A stretch of DNA of 44,767 nucleotides, from positions 1 to 44,767 of the forward strand of contig DAOTYI010000004.1 in NCBI GenBank assembly GCA_034434895.1, in the 5' to 3' direction. The stretch is from DAOTXL01 sp034434895 (GTDB lineage: Bacteria > Chloroflexota > Anaerolineae > JAAYZQ01). A program made the translations under genes and the position numbers. The notes below the pieces were generated by a model. The model did no database searches, was not told where the DNA came from, and saw only the letters and a list, made by a program, of their open reading frames with translations. Shown piece after piece: positions 22,723 to 30,654 of this stretch (within the stretch, counting starts at the first letter, position 1; each line of letters begins with the position of its first letter).

Positions 22723-23649
22723 ATGTTTAGCATTGTCGAGAAACGGCACTGGTATTTTTTGCTCTCGGCCCTGATCATCGTGCCCGGTCTGGTGGCGCTG
22801 ATCTATTCGTTGATCATCTTTGGCTCGCCGGTGAAGCTGGGCATTGACTTTACCGGCGGCTCACTGCTGGAACTCCGCTTTGGCCAGGCGGTCCAGCCGG
22901 CCCAGGTGCGCCAGGTGTTCACCGATCAGGGCTTCCCGGGCACCACCGTGCAGACGACCACCGACGCGCAGACGATCCTGGTGCGCAGCAAAGAGATGGA
23001 CCCGCGGATCAAGGCCCAGATCGAAGACAGCCTGCGCGACCTGTTCGGTGAGGTGGAGGAACTGCGTTTCGAGTCGGTCGGCCCCAACGTCGGCGCCGAA
23101 GTGACCCGTGCAGCCACCTGGGCGGTGCTGGCCGCGGCCTTTTTCATCATCGCCTACATCGTCCTTGCCTTCCGCAAGGTGCCCAACGCCTTCCGCTATG
23201 GAGTGTGCGCTGTGGCCGCCATGGTCCACGATATTCTGGTGACCATTGGGCTTTTTTCTATCGCCGGCCTGCTGCTCAACTGGGAGGCGGATGCCCTGTT
23301 CCTGACGGCTGTGTTGACGGTCGTCGGCTTTAGCGTGCAGGACACCATCGTCGTCTTTGACCGCATCCGTGAAAATATCCCCAGGCGGCGTGGCGAACCG
23401 TTCGAGACCGTGGTCAATCGCAGCCTGCTGGAGACCCTGCACCGCTCGCTGGCCACGCAACTGAACGCCATCTTTGTGCTCATCGCCATCCTCTTCTTCG
23501 GGGGGGCCACGATGAAGCAGTTTGTGGCGGTGCTGCTGGTGGGGTTGCTGTCGGGCACCTACTCCTCTATCTTTAACGCCGTCCCCCTGCTGGTCGTCTG
23601 GGAAACCGGCAGGCTGATCGGCCGCCCACGCAAAGCCACAGCCCAGTAG
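22723..23649 (+). CDS. secF: Protein translocase subunit SecF
   Basis: The 308-residue membrane protein pairs with SecD. It has the N-terminal helix, the GIDFTGGSLLELRF block of the exported domain, and the RND membrane part with DILVTIGLFSI and FSVQDTIVVFDRIRENI. No insertions like those in SecD are seen. The start ATG 22723 has AGGAGG nine bases upstream; a longer reading to 22675 would translate the palindrome. It follows secD by 50 bases in one operon. Confidence 0.96.
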   Translation: MFSIVEKRHWYFLLSALIIVPGLVALIYSLIIFGSPVKLGIDFTGGSLLELRFGQAVQPAQVRQVFTDQGFPGTTVQTTTDAQTILVRSKEMDPRIKAQIEDSLRDLFGEVEELRFESVGPNVGAEVTRAATWAVLAAAFFIIAYIVLAFRKVPNAFRYGVCAVAAMVHDILVTIGLFSIAGLLLNWEADALFLTAVLTVVGFSVQDTIVVFDRIRENIPRRRGEPFETVVNRSLLETLHRSLATQLNAIFVLIAILFFGGATMKQFVAVLLVGLLSGTYSSIFNAVPLLVVWETGRLIGRPRKATAQ

Positions 23650-23661
23650 CCTCAATGCTCA

Positions 23662-24462
23662 ATGACCAGGCCCGACCGCCCGCTCAACTTTGCCCATCGG
23701 GGCGCGAGCTATGAAGCACCGGAAAACACCCTGGCTGCTTTTTTGCTGGCTGCCGAGTTGGGGGCGGATGGGATCGAGCTCGATGTCCAGCTCTCAAAGG
23801 ATGGGCAGGTGGTCGTCCTGCACGATTTTGTCCTGGAGACCACCACCGACGGCCATGGCCCGGTCCGGGACAGGACCCTGGCCGATCTGAAGGCGCTCGA
23901 CGCCGGGAGCTGGTTTGACCCGGCCTTTGCCGGCCAGCAGATCCCCACGCTCCAGGAAGTGATGGAGGTTGTGGGCCGGCGGCTGCTCCTCAACATCGAG
24001 CTGAAGACGCGAAGCCTGGGCGATGAAGGCCTGGCGGCGGCGGTGGTGCGCCTGGTGGAGGAAAATGGCCTGCTCGACCGGGTGATCCTCTCCTCCTTCA
24101 ACCCCCTGGCCGTGTGGCGGGTCAGGCGGCTCAACCCCTGGATCCCGGTTGGCCTGCTCTACGCACCCGATCTGCCGTTGCCACTGCGCCGGCCATGGCT
24201 GCGCCGCCTGATCCGACCGGAGGCGTTGCACCCACACCACACGCTGGTGGATGACAGGTATGTGCGGTGGGCGAAAAGGCGGGGCTATCGCCTGCACGTG
24301 TGGACTGTGGACGATCCAGGGGAGATGTGGCGGCTGGTGCGGCAGGGGGTGGAGGCGATCATCACCAACCGACCCGACCTGCTGCGCCAGGTGCAGCAGG
24401 CCGCTTGCAGGTCAGACCCTGCTCCAGGCGGAGAGGGCCGATGGTTTCCGAGGTCCGGATAG
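23662..24462 (+). CDS. Glycerophosphodiester phosphodiesterase family protein
   Basis: The 266-residue protein has the GDPD barrel motifs: FAHRGASYEAPENT with catalytic His12 and Arg13, GADGIELDVQLSKDG with metal-binding Glu and Asp, and VVLHDF with the second catalytic His. Family members split glycerophosphodiesters into an alcohol and glycerol-3-phosphate. No signal peptide is seen, so it probably acts in the cytoplasm. It starts 12 bases after secF with a poor ribosome-binding site and overlaps the next gene by 22 bases. That points to co-transcription with secDF but not to a shared function. Confidence 0.92.
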   Translation: MTRPDRPLNFAHRGASYEAPENTLAAFLLAAELGADGIELDVQLSKDGQVVVLHDFVLETTTDGHGPVRDRTLADLKALDAGSWFDPAFAGQQIPTLQEVMEVVGRRLLLNIELKTRSLGDEGLAAAVVRLVEENGLLDRVILSSFNPLAVWRVRRLNPWIPVGLLYAPDLPLPLRRPWLRRLIRPEALHPHHTLVDDRYVRWAKRRGYRLHVWTVDDPGEMWRLVRQGVEAIITNRPDLLRQVQQAACRSDPAPGGEGRWFPRSG

Positions 24463-24647
24463 GCGACCTGGTCCGGCTGCGCAAGCCCCATCCCTGCGGC
24501 AGTGACGAGTGGCAGGTGGTGCGCATCGGCGCCGACATCGGCCTCAAGTGTCAGAAGTGTGGCCGGCGGGTGCTGCTGGACCGCTCGACCTTCAACAAGC
24601 GGCTCAAGAGGGTGCTTTCGCGCCCGGATGACCAGGCCCAGCAATAG
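24441..24647 (+). CDS. DUF951 family small protein
   Basis: The 68-residue protein matches the DUF951 pattern throughout. GDLVRLRKPHPCGSDEWQV is followed by RIGADIGLKCQKCGRRVLLDR and a basic tail. One Cys in HPCG and the CxxC pair could bind a metal. The family is widespread in Firmicutes and Chloroflexota, often near chromosome-maintenance genes, and its function is unknown to me. The start ATG 24441 follows GGAGAGGG and lies within the end of the phosphodiesterase gene. It converges with ruvA with no gap: the stop codons abut at 24647/24648, and no terminator hairpin is visible between them. Confidence 0.9.
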   Translation: MVSEVRIGDLVRLRKPHPCGSDEWQVVRIGADIGLKCQKCGRRVLLDRSTFNKRLKRVLSRPDDQAQQ

Positions 24648-25229
24648 CTATGAGGCGAAATAGGCCAACGCCAGCCGGACCCGTTCCTCCAGGGGCAACG
24701 GTTCGCGGGGCAGGGTCCGGATCGCCTCCTGCACTTCGGCCAGGCTGTAGCCCAGGCCGGTCAAGGCCGCGATCAGGTCGGTGTCGGCTTCGGCCGGGGT
24801 TGGACGGGGCACGCCGGCCGGCCATTCGGCAGCCAGCTTCTCCTTCAGGTCAAAGACCAGCTTTTTCGCCGTTTTGGGGCCGATGCCCGGCACGCGGGCC
24901 AGGAGCGCCTCGTCCCCCTGGGCAATCGCCATCCGCAACCGCTCCGGCGGCAGGCGCGACAGGAGCGACAGCGCCACCCTGGGGCCGATGCCTGATACCG
25001 TCTGGAGGAGGCGGAAGAGGAGCAGCTCCTCCTGCGTGGCAAAGCCATAGAGGGTCAGTTCGTTCTCCCGGACGTGGAGGTGGGTGTAGAGAAGCAACTC
25101 CTGGCCCGGCCCCTCCAGGCTGTCGAGCAGGGTGCCGGGCACAAAGAGCTGGAAGCCCACGCCGCCAACCTGGAGGACGAGAAAGTCTTTGCCAATGGTT
25201 TGCAGCACCCCCTGGAGCGAGGCGATCAT
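24648..25229 (-). CDS. ruvA: Holliday junction helicase subunit RuvA
   Basis: RuvA binds four-way DNA junctions as a tetramer and loads the RuvB motor. The 193-residue protein has domain I (about 1-65), starting MIASLQGVL. It has tandem helix-hairpin-helix units LLQTVSGIGPRVAL and LARVPGIGPKTAKKLV (about 75-130), and the C-terminal RuvB-binding domain with LIAALTGLGYSLAEVQEAI. Length is normal. The ATG follows GAGGAGAAGG. ruvB is not adjacent: a convergent DUF951 gene follows directly, and ruvC is 324 bases upstream across a repeat-filled gap. Confidence 0.96.
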   Translation of the reverse strand: MIASLQGVLQTIGKDFLVLQVGGVGFQLFVPGTLLDSLEGPGQELLLYTHLHVRENELTLYGFATQEELLLFRLLQTVSGIGPRVALSLLSRLPPERLRMAIAQGDEALLARVPGIGPKTAKKLVFDLKEKLAAEWPAGVPRPTPAEADTDLIAALTGLGYSLAEVQEAIRTLPREPLPLEERVRLALAYFAS

Positions 25230-25553
25230 CCCTTCTCCTCGGAATCTGTCGGAGTCGAGGCTTCAGCCGGCAGTAACTATGCGCTGACGGAAGTCAGCCT
25301 CTTTGGGCCGCAGGCCTGCGGTCGGCCTTCGCCGACCTCCGAGCTTGTCTGAAAACCACCAAGACACAAAGGACACCAAGGGCACCATGCGGTTTTTTAC
25401 TCGTTTCCTTCGTGTTCCTTTGTGACCTTTGTGTCTTTGTGGTAAGCTTTTCAGACTGGCTCTCACACCCGGCAAAGTGCCCAGGGAGGACGATTTCAAT
25501 CGGCCTGAGCCTCGACTCCAGATTGCCTCTCCAACAGGCTGCTCGCCCTGGTG
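25230..25553. other. 324-base gap between ruvC and ruvA with repeats
   Basis: The gap holds three small hairpins: GCTGAC/GTCAGC at 25283-25298, CCGCAGGCCTGCGG at 25308-25321 and GTCGGC/GCCGAC at 25321-25336. The CAAAG repeat copy C follows at 25341-25464. ruvC and ruvA are normally nearly contiguous, so the repeats appear to have split the operon. No promoter for ruvA was recognised. Confidence 0.65.
25341..25464 (+). repeat. CAAAG-family palindromic repeat, copy C
   Basis: This is the most regular copy. It begins GAGCTTGTCTGAAAACCACC, then AAGACACAAAGGACACCAAGG, a centre with TTTTTTACTCG, then TTCCTTTGTGACCTTTGTGTC, and ends GTGGTAAGCTTTTCAGACTGGCTC in inverted form. The 5' half and the complement of the 3' half match over about 35 bases. 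Confidence 0.9.
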
Positions 25554-26054
25554 CTATCGGGCGGCATCGGCTATCAACGCCGTCAGCCGGGTGGTATGGA
25601 TGTGGCACACCGCCACCGCCACTGCATCGGCGGCATCGTCGGGCTGGGGAGCGCGCTCCAGATGGAGCAGCAGCCGCACCATCTCCTGAATCTGCGGCTT
25701 GTCGGCCCCGCCATAGCCGGCCACAGCCTGCTTGACCTGCAACGGTTTGTATTCATAGACCGGTAACCCGGCATCGGCCAGGGCCAGCAGTGCCACCCCC
25801 CGCGCCTGACCCACCGCCAGGGCCGTGCGCACGTTGCGGCTGAAGAACAGTTCCTCCACCGCCGCCGCATCGGGCTGATGCCGGGCGATCAGGTCGGCCA
25901 GGCCCCGATAGATCGCCTGCAATCGCCTGGGCAACGGCTGATCCGGCGGGGTGGTGATCACCCCGCACTCCAGCAGAGCCAGACCTGTCTCATCCTCGCG
26001 CACCAGCCCATAGCCGGTGAGGGCTGTGCCGGGGTCAATGCCCAGGATCAACAC
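25554..26054 (-). CDS. ruvC: Holliday junction resolvase RuvC
   Basis: This endonuclease cuts Holliday junctions symmetrically. The 166-residue protein has the RNase H-like fold with the four acidic catalytic residues in place: D7 in LGIDPG, E67 in AAVEELFF, and D140 and D143 in PDDAADA. The start is GTG at 26054, sharing one base with the yebC stop (TAGTG), which indicates coupled translation. The order yebC-ruvC-ruvA is classical for bacteria. Confidence 0.96.
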   Translation of the reverse strand: MLILGIDPGTALTGYGLVREDETGLALLECGVITTPPDQPLPRRLQAIYRGLADLIARHQPDAAAVEELFFSRNVRTALAVGQARGVALLALADAGLPVYEYKPLQVKQAVAGYGGADKPQIQEMVRLLLHLERAPQPDDAADAVAVAVCHIHTTRLTALIADAAR

Positions 26055-26809
26055 TAGGCCTGGGCCTCAAAGGCGGCCATCAGCTCATCGGTGATATCCA
26101 GGTTGGAGTAGACCGCCTGCACGTCGTCCAGCTCTTCCAGGGCGTTGATCAGGTTCATGTTCTGGAAGGCCTGCTTCTCCTCCAATGTGATCGTGGTCTT
26201 GGGCACCATGGTCAGTTCGGCCGACTCCAGGGCCAGGCCACGCGACTCCAGAGCCTGGCGCACCGTCTGAAAGTTATCGGGCGTGGTATAGATCTCGATC
26301 AGGTCCTGGCCAACAACCACGTCGTCAGCTCCCCACTCGACGGCGATGTCAAAGATCTCGTCCGGATCGTGGTCATCCGGCGCCAGGGCCAGATAGCCTT
26401 TCGGCTCGAACTGCCAGGCCACGCAGCCGGCCTCCCCCAGGCTGCCGCCCAGCCGGTTAAACCAGCGTCGCACCTCAGAGAGGGCCCGGTTGCGGTTATC
26501 GGTCACCACCTGGACGAGGAATGCCACGCCATGCGGCCCATAGCCCTCGTACATCACCTCTTCCAGAGCATCGCCCTTTTCCAGGCCGGCTCCGCGCCGG
26601 ATGGCCCGCTCGATGTTCTCCTTGGGCATGTTGGCCGATTTGGCCTTGTCCACCACCAGCCGCAGCTTAAAGTTCATGTCAGGGTCGGGGCCGCCCTCCC
26701 GCGCCGCGATCGAAATCTCTTTGGCGAGCTTGGTAAAGATCTGCCCCCTCCTGGCATCTGTGCTTGCCTTTTTCCGTTTGATCGTTGCCCATTTAGAATG
26801 TCCGCTCAA
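26054..26809 (-). CDS. yebC: YebC/PmpR family protein (TACO1 homologue)
   Basis: The 251-residue protein matches the family end to end. It begins SGHSKWATIKRKK after the start, followed by DARRGQIFTKLAKEI, NIERAIRRG, the YEGYGPHGVAFLVQVVTDNRNR block and acidic domains two and three. Family members have been described as DNA-binding regulators and as translation factors that help ribosomes at difficult sequences. The start is TTG at 26809, with GAGGAGG five bases upstream. The longer in-frame reading to 26830 begins upstream of that site and adds residues the family lacks. It is the first gene of yebC-ruvC. Confidence 0.95.
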   Translation of the reverse strand: MSGHSKWATIKRKKASTDARRGQIFTKLAKEISIAAREGGPDPDMNFKLRLVVDKAKSANMPKENIERAIRRGAGLEKGDALEEVMYEGYGPHGVAFLVQVVTDNRNRALSEVRRWFNRLGGSLGEAGCVAWQFEPKGYLALAPDDHDPDEIFDIAVEWGADDVVVGQDLIEIYTTPDNFQTVRQALESRGLALESAELTMVPKTTITLEEKQAFQNMNLINALEELDDVQAVYSNLDITDELMAAFEAQA

Positions 26810-26837
26810 GTTTGCCTCCTCATAACTCAACGTTGTA

Positions 26838-26900
26838 ACCAGGTGGACCTCACCCCATCCCCCAACCCCCTTCCGGGCCAGGGGGTAGGGGAGAGGTCAA
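26838..26900 (-). repeat. R2/CCCCAACC-type repeat before yebC
   Basis: The stretch contains GGTGGACCTCACCCCATCCC, then CCCCTTCCGGGCCAGGGGG and a TAGGGGAGAGGTC end, forming an imperfect inverted repeat. The outer part (minus strand GGTGAGGTCCACC) matches the start of R2 units, but the AT block is shortened. The element at the right edge of the window (44521-44767) has the same outer arms. Confidence 0.6.
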
Positions 26901-26971
26901 ATCTAACATTTCGGATCGGCCTGGCCGGGAGTCGCAGACCCCCGGCGAGCGGAGGGTTTGTGAACCACCGC

Positions 26972-27430
26972 TCACCCCCGCCGTCCTGCTTTCAGCTCAT
27001 CCTGGAGCGCCCTGAGGCTGTCCCAGTCGCCCGCTGCTGCCAGGCGTGCCTGCTCCGGCCAGGTAGCCGGATCGGCCAGTTGTAGCAGCCGGGGGTCTGC
27101 CTGGTGCAAGATCTGCTCGAGGCGCCCGATTTCGGTGGCGGCCAGTTGAGCAAAGGTGGTGATGCCCGCTGCCTGGAGCAGGTCGGCGATCTTGGGGCCG
27201 ATCCCTTCGATGACCTTCAGATCGTCCGGCGCGGAGGGCGCAGGCGGGGCTGCGACCGCTGCCACCTCGGCACGGCCAGCAGCCGACGGCTCAGCGGTCG
27301 GGGCCGGCTCTGCCTTCCCGGCTTGTGGCACGCTGCGCTTCCACAGCCACCAGAGCCACCAGAGCAATAGCGCCACCACACCCAGCACAACGGCCAGAGC
27401 GACGAGGATTCCCACCACTCTCAGAAACAT
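26972..27430 (-). CDS. Membrane-anchored helix-hairpin-helix protein
   Basis: The 152-residue protein starts with one hydrophobic helix (about 5-30, WWLWWLW at its end). Next come an Ala/Pro-rich linker (35-68) and a helix-hairpin-helix segment VIEGIGPKIADLLQAAGITT (about 71-95) with further helices to the end. The C-terminal part resembles DUF4332-type or L21-associated helix-hairpin-helix modules, often found joined to unrelated proteins. It may bind nucleic acid or serve in protein contact; the function is unknown. Only the helix anchors it; the HhH part is probably cytoplasmic. The start follows GGAGAGGAGAAG. It lies between the DUF72 gene and yebC. Confidence 0.82.
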   Translation of the reverse strand: MFLRVVGILVALAVVLGVVALLLWWLWWLWKRSVPQAGKAEPAPTAEPSAAGRAEVAAVAAPPAPSAPDDLKVIEGIGPKIADLLQAAGITTFAQLAATEIGRLEQILHQADPRLLQLADPATWPEQARLAAAGDWDSLRALQDELKAGRRG

Positions 27431-27460
27431 CTTCTCTCCTCTCCTTTCTTTCCTTTTTGT

Positions 27461-28231
27461 CTATCTTCCCAGCAACATCCTGATCTGCCGGGCCGTGCCC
27501 ACAGCCTGGCCGCGCCAGTGGTTGTTGGCAAAGACAAAGGTCGTCTCGGCCCGCTCATCCAGGGAGCGGATCTTGGGCACCCACTCGCTCAACTCCTCGT
27601 CGGAGTAGGTATAGTCGTACCGCTCCCAGGCCTGTTCATGGTTCCACCATTTCTGCGCGTTCCGGCCATGAAAGCGGACATAGGCGACCGGGCCGGTTGC
27701 CTCGGCCACGGGTGGCAACAGCCCCTTGAGCTGCGGTTCGTCCACGCAGCAAAAGCCCAGCCGGTTTTCCCGTAGAAACCGGAAGGTCTCCGGCGAAAGC
27801 CAGGCCCGGTTGCGCAGCTCGACCACCACCGGCAGTTCGCCGAACCGCTCGCGGAGCATCTGCAGATAGTCGCGGTTCTCCGGCCGGGCGTGGAAGGAGT
27901 AGGGGAACTGAGCCAGGATGCAGCCGAACCTGCCCCCCTCCAGGAGCGGTTGGAGTGCGGCCAGGAAGGTCTTGAACTCCCCCTCGTTCTCCTGCCGGTC
28001 ATGGGTCAACCCCTGGAAGGCTTTGACGGTGAACAGGAACCCCGGCGGCGTCTTGGCGGCAATCCGTTCCAGCATCCAGGCGTTGGGCTGGCGGTAATAG
28101 GTAAAGTTCAGCTCGGTCGTGTCGAACTCGCGGGCGTAGAAGGCCAGCCAGTCCGACCTGGCCAGGTTGGCGGGGTAGAAGGGTCCGACCCAATCCTCAT
28201 AACTGTAGCCGCTGGTGCCGATGCGGATCAT
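27461..28231 (-). CDS. DUF72 family protein (YecE-like)
   Basis: The 256-residue protein matches DUF72. It begins IRIGTSGYSYEDWVGPFYP and continues with the FDTTELNFTYYRQP block, FLFTVKAFQGLTH, VVELRNRAWL, and the end with YVRFHGRN and FVFANNHWRGQA. The fold is a TIM barrel resembling xylose-isomerase-like enzymes. The function is not established; phosphodiesterase or DNA-related roles have been suggested for the family. Its ATG overlaps the stop of the DNA methyltransferase gene (GTATGA). Its GC content is that of the host, unlike the methyltransferase, so the overlap joins native and acquired DNA. Confidence 0.9.
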   Translation of the reverse strand: MIRIGTSGYSYEDWVGPFYPANLARSDWLAFYAREFDTTELNFTYYRQPNAWMLERIAAKTPPGFLFTVKAFQGLTHDRQENEGEFKTFLAALQPLLEGGRFGCILAQFPYSFHARPENRDYLQMLRERFGELPVVVELRNRAWLSPETFRFLRENRLGFCCVDEPQLKGLLPPVAEATGPVAYVRFHGRNAQKWWNHEQAWERYDYTYSDEELSEWVPKIRSLDERAETTFVFANNHWRGQAVGTARQIRMLLGR

Positions 28232-29244
28232 ACGGGTTCCCCCTGCTCTGCTATGCTTCCTATCACATACCGTGTTCCGGGTTCAAGGAGTGTCAATTGC
28301 ACAGCCGATTCCTCTCTCTTGATGGCTTCTTCAGGTACTCCACCAGGACCTGCGGGTTGATGCCAGTTGGAAAAGCGAAATTTGGATGCCTCCAGATATT
28401 CCTCGCCGATCTCAAAAGCCAGCCAGTGCCGTTTTAACCGTTCAGCGACTTCACCGGTGATATTGCTGCCTGCAAATGGATCGAGCACCAGATCGCCGGG
28501 ATCGGTGAGAAATTCGATAAAGAACCAGGGAAGACCATGAGCCGGATGGGGTTTCATACCATGCTCACGGCATTCACGCAAATAGGTGCTATTTGAGTCG
28601 GTATTTGCCAGACTCAACAGATTCGGTGGAATCGCTCCCCTGTTGTCCTTTGCAAAGTTCTCGGAAATATCATGTCCTGAAGGTCGCAGTTTTGCTTTAT
28701 AGCCTTTTTTCAGCAGATCTTTCATCGAATCACTGTAAGGTTTTAGCACACGCCAATTGCTTGCTTTCGGGTAAGGTGTCTTTGACAACCACCAGATGGG
28801 GTCAACCGCATCTTTGACGCGAATTCGCCGCACTGTCACCCATTCGGCAGGAGAAAGCAACCTGGACGGGTTGTACCAATAAAACTCCTGAGCCAGGTGG
28901 AACCCCAACTGTTTACACAGGGCGATCACCAGTTCAAAGTGGTACAATGAACGGGTCGGTTGGCCTTTGATCCAGGTACCCCCTATGTCAATGACCAGGC
29001 TTCCGCTACTCTTGAGCACTCGCTTGAACTCAACCGCAAACTCCAGAAACCACGGCACATAATCTGGGTCATCCACGTTGCCATATTCTTTTTTGCGCTT
29101 CAGGGCGAATGGGGGTGAGGTCACGATCAGGTCCACCGACTCGCTTTCCATCTGACGCAGGTAGACCAGTGCATCACCCAGATAGGCAGCCCCATACCGG
29201 GTGGTATAAAAAGGTTTGTCTTCAAAAGTCTGAATCACAGCCAT
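28228..29244 (-). CDS. Type II DNA methyltransferase, probable N4-cytosine specific
   Basis: The 338-residue protein has the catalytic motif IV as TSPPF (42-46) near the N terminus and the SAM-binding motif I as DPFAGSN near the C terminus, so it is of the permuted beta class. TSPPY/F is more typical of N4-cytosine than N6-adenine enzymes, but the base cannot be settled. The middle (about 90-200) is the likely target-recognition part. Its base composition is clearly more AT-rich than that of flanking genes, a sign of recent transfer. It follows a Mrr-like endonuclease gene by nine bases. It would protect host DNA at the site cut by that enzyme. Recognition sequence unknown. Confidence 0.9.
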   Translation of the reverse strand: MAVIQTFEDKPFYTTRYGAAYLGDALVYLRQMESESVDLIVTSPPFALKRKKEYGNVDDPDYVPWFLEFAVEFKRVLKSSGSLVIDIGGTWIKGQPTRSLYHFELVIALCKQLGFHLAQEFYWYNPSRLLSPAEWVTVRRIRVKDAVDPIWWLSKTPYPKASNWRVLKPYSDSMKDLLKKGYKAKLRPSGHDISENFAKDNRGAIPPNLLSLANTDSNSTYLRECREHGMKPHPAHGLPWFFIEFLTDPGDLVLDPFAGSNITGEVAERLKRHWLAFEIGEEYLEASKFRFSNWHQPAGPGGVPEEAIKREESAVQLTLLEPGTRYVIGSIAEQGEPV

Positions 29245-29253
29245 GCCCTTTGA

Positions 29254-30093
29254 CTACCGAACCACAAAGTAGTCGGCCCGTTCTTTCACTTTCATTGCCT
29301 GTTCGGCCTTACTATTCAAAACGGCCACAATTGACGTTGGATCCCTGCTTATATCCTCTAATTCGTGCCCATTCAATAAAATCACATTGAGGTTACATGT
29401 TTTCATCACATGAGAGGCATAGTTATAGGCATCGCGGGTGAAGTCGCCCGTCGTTATGACCATCACTACGTTAGAGTAGATAAAGGTGAGCGAGAGCCCC
29501 ACCTCCTTTGCGATGTCATCCAACCGGACCACCTCGGTATTCTTGGCCTGGATCTGCCAGCGGCTGAAGATCAACCGTGCTCCCTCGACGATGACATCTA
29601 CTTCGGCCCCACCCGTATCAGCACTGCGTGTACGCCAACCTTTGAAGTCCAGGTCAATCAGCCGGGTGAGACAGATTGCCAGCAATTCGAGCGCCTGACC
29701 TTTGATATGCCTGTCCGATGACTTGAGATCGGCGAGTATTTGTGACAATGGCCGATCAAAAAGCTCTCTGGGAACCAACCCGGACTTTTCTGCTGCGGCA
29801 GAAAGAATCGGCTCCGAGATTTCCCGATGAAACCTTGGGGTCCGTGAAACCAGATAGGGTTTAGCTCCGCGTCCACTTGTTGATTTTTCTATCTGGATAT
29901 ATCCCAGATCGCGCAATGGAAATAGAACAGCTTTGGGCAGTTCTTTGTGATTGTACTCCACTGCATAGAGGGCGCTGGCCATGTCAGCCACCTTGTTCGC
30001 CGCAAAGGGATCCGGATCAGGAATACGCACCAATGCGCGTAAGAAGGCCCGCTGCCCTGCGTTGAGTTGAGTCAGGATGTCAATCGCATCCAT
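29254..30093 (-). CDS. Restriction endonuclease with Mrr-like PD-(D/E)xK domain
   Basis: The 279-residue protein has an N-terminal helical/winged-helix part (about 1-95). The C-terminal nuclease domain has Glu138 in GQALELLA, Asp166 in GGAEVDVIV and the QxK pair Q182-K184 in WQIQAKN. These form the Mrr_cat type metal-binding core. A nuclease of this build next to a stand-alone methyltransferase is a type II restriction system. Its start lies inside the end of the upstream small gene (22-base overlap). The gene is AT-rich relative to the window. A methyl-directed (type IV) role is less likely because of the adjacent methyltransferase. Confidence 0.87.
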   Translation of the reverse strand: MDAIDILTQLNAGQRAFLRALVRIPDPDPFAANKVADMASALYAVEYNHKELPKAVLFPLRDLGYIQIEKSTSGRGAKPYLVSRTPRFHREISEPILSAAAEKSGLVPRELFDRPLSQILADLKSSDRHIKGQALELLAICLTRLIDLDFKGWRTRSADTGGAEVDVIVEGARLIFSRWQIQAKNTEVVRLDDIAKEVGLSLTFIYSNVVMVITTGDFTRDAYNYASHVMKTCNLNVILLNGHELEDISRDPTSIVAVLNSKAEQAMKVKERADYFVVR

Positions 30094-30287
30094 GCGATAC
30101 CCAGTATCTCTTTCAGACGCTTCTGATTTACTTCATACAATCGGGGGCCATCCTGAACACTCACATCAAAGATGCCGGCTTGTGCCAGCCATAACCGTAT
30201 GCTGCTAAGATGGACTGCGGCGCGTGGAACATGTAATCCTCTCTGCTCAAGTCGTTTTCTCCATGTGTGCAAAGTGATTTTTTTCAC
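30072..30287 (-). CDS. Second half of frame-broken R-M accessory gene
   Basis: The 71-residue frame from a GTG encodes KKITLHTWRKRLEQRGLHVP followed by a helical winged-helix-like stretch ending LGIAWMRLTS. It overlaps the first-half frame by 41 bases. With one A removed from the seven-A run at 30278-30284, the two frames join into one smooth protein (ASGEK-ITLHTW), so this is probably the C-terminal half of a single gene rather than an independent one. It overlaps the endonuclease start by 22 bases. The fused product has no function I recognise; it may be a specificity or regulatory partner of the endonuclease. Confidence 0.6.
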   Translation of the reverse strand: MKKITLHTWRKRLEQRGLHVPRAAVHLSSIRLWLAQAGIFDVSVQDGPRLYEVNQKRLKEILGIAWMRLTS

Positions 30288-30654
30288 CAGATGCCTGCAT
30301 GATCTCTAGTGTTTCTATGACAGAAATCCCTTTTAAGTTCAGTAAGATATGTCTGGCAAATTGCTCATAAAGCGCATCTGGTTTACCTGTGAGAGCCAGC
30401 AGTTCCCCTGCCAGCCTGGTCGGTGTTGCAGCGTCTTCAGCCAAAAGGCCGTATGCTCGCAAAGACAATACCGTGTTTTCAGCCAACTTCCGACGCTGGG
30501 TCAAAGACTGGTTTGCGAAAAACCTATCCCGGATAGCTTCCGTGATCTTGCCCCGGTTTCCTGCTTCTTTATGGATTATCTGGAGCAACTCTGGCAGGCT
30601 CACCTGGTTTGGGCTGAATTGAGCACCGAAAGGAATTTCACTTTTCTTGGCCAC
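30247..30654 (-). CDS. First half of frame-broken R-M accessory gene
   Basis: The 135-residue frame starts at GTG 30654 after GAGGTAAATT. It has a helical, winged-helix-like domain with LPELLQIIHKEAG and NTVLSLRAYGLLAED (about 18-80), then GELLALTGKPDALYEQFARHIL. Its last dozen residues (NHFAHMEKTT) follow the seven-A run and look like out-of-frame sequence; the other frame continues in good protein style. The intact gene would encode about 193 residues. A real mutation, a phase-variable or slippery A-run, or a sequencing error could explain it. It is the first gene of the restriction island. Confidence 0.65.
   Translation of the reverse strand: MAKKSEIPFGAQFSPNQVSLPELLQIIHKEAGNRGKITEAIRDRFFANQSLTQRRKLAENTVLSLRAYGLLAEDAATPTRLAGELLALTGKPDALYEQFARHILLNLKGISVIETLEIMQASGEKNHFAHMEKTT

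Noticed and set aside
28228..30654. Larger defence island around the restriction system
   Set aside because: The flanking genes (DUF72, ftsK) are ordinary core genes; no further defence, phage or integrase genes are present.
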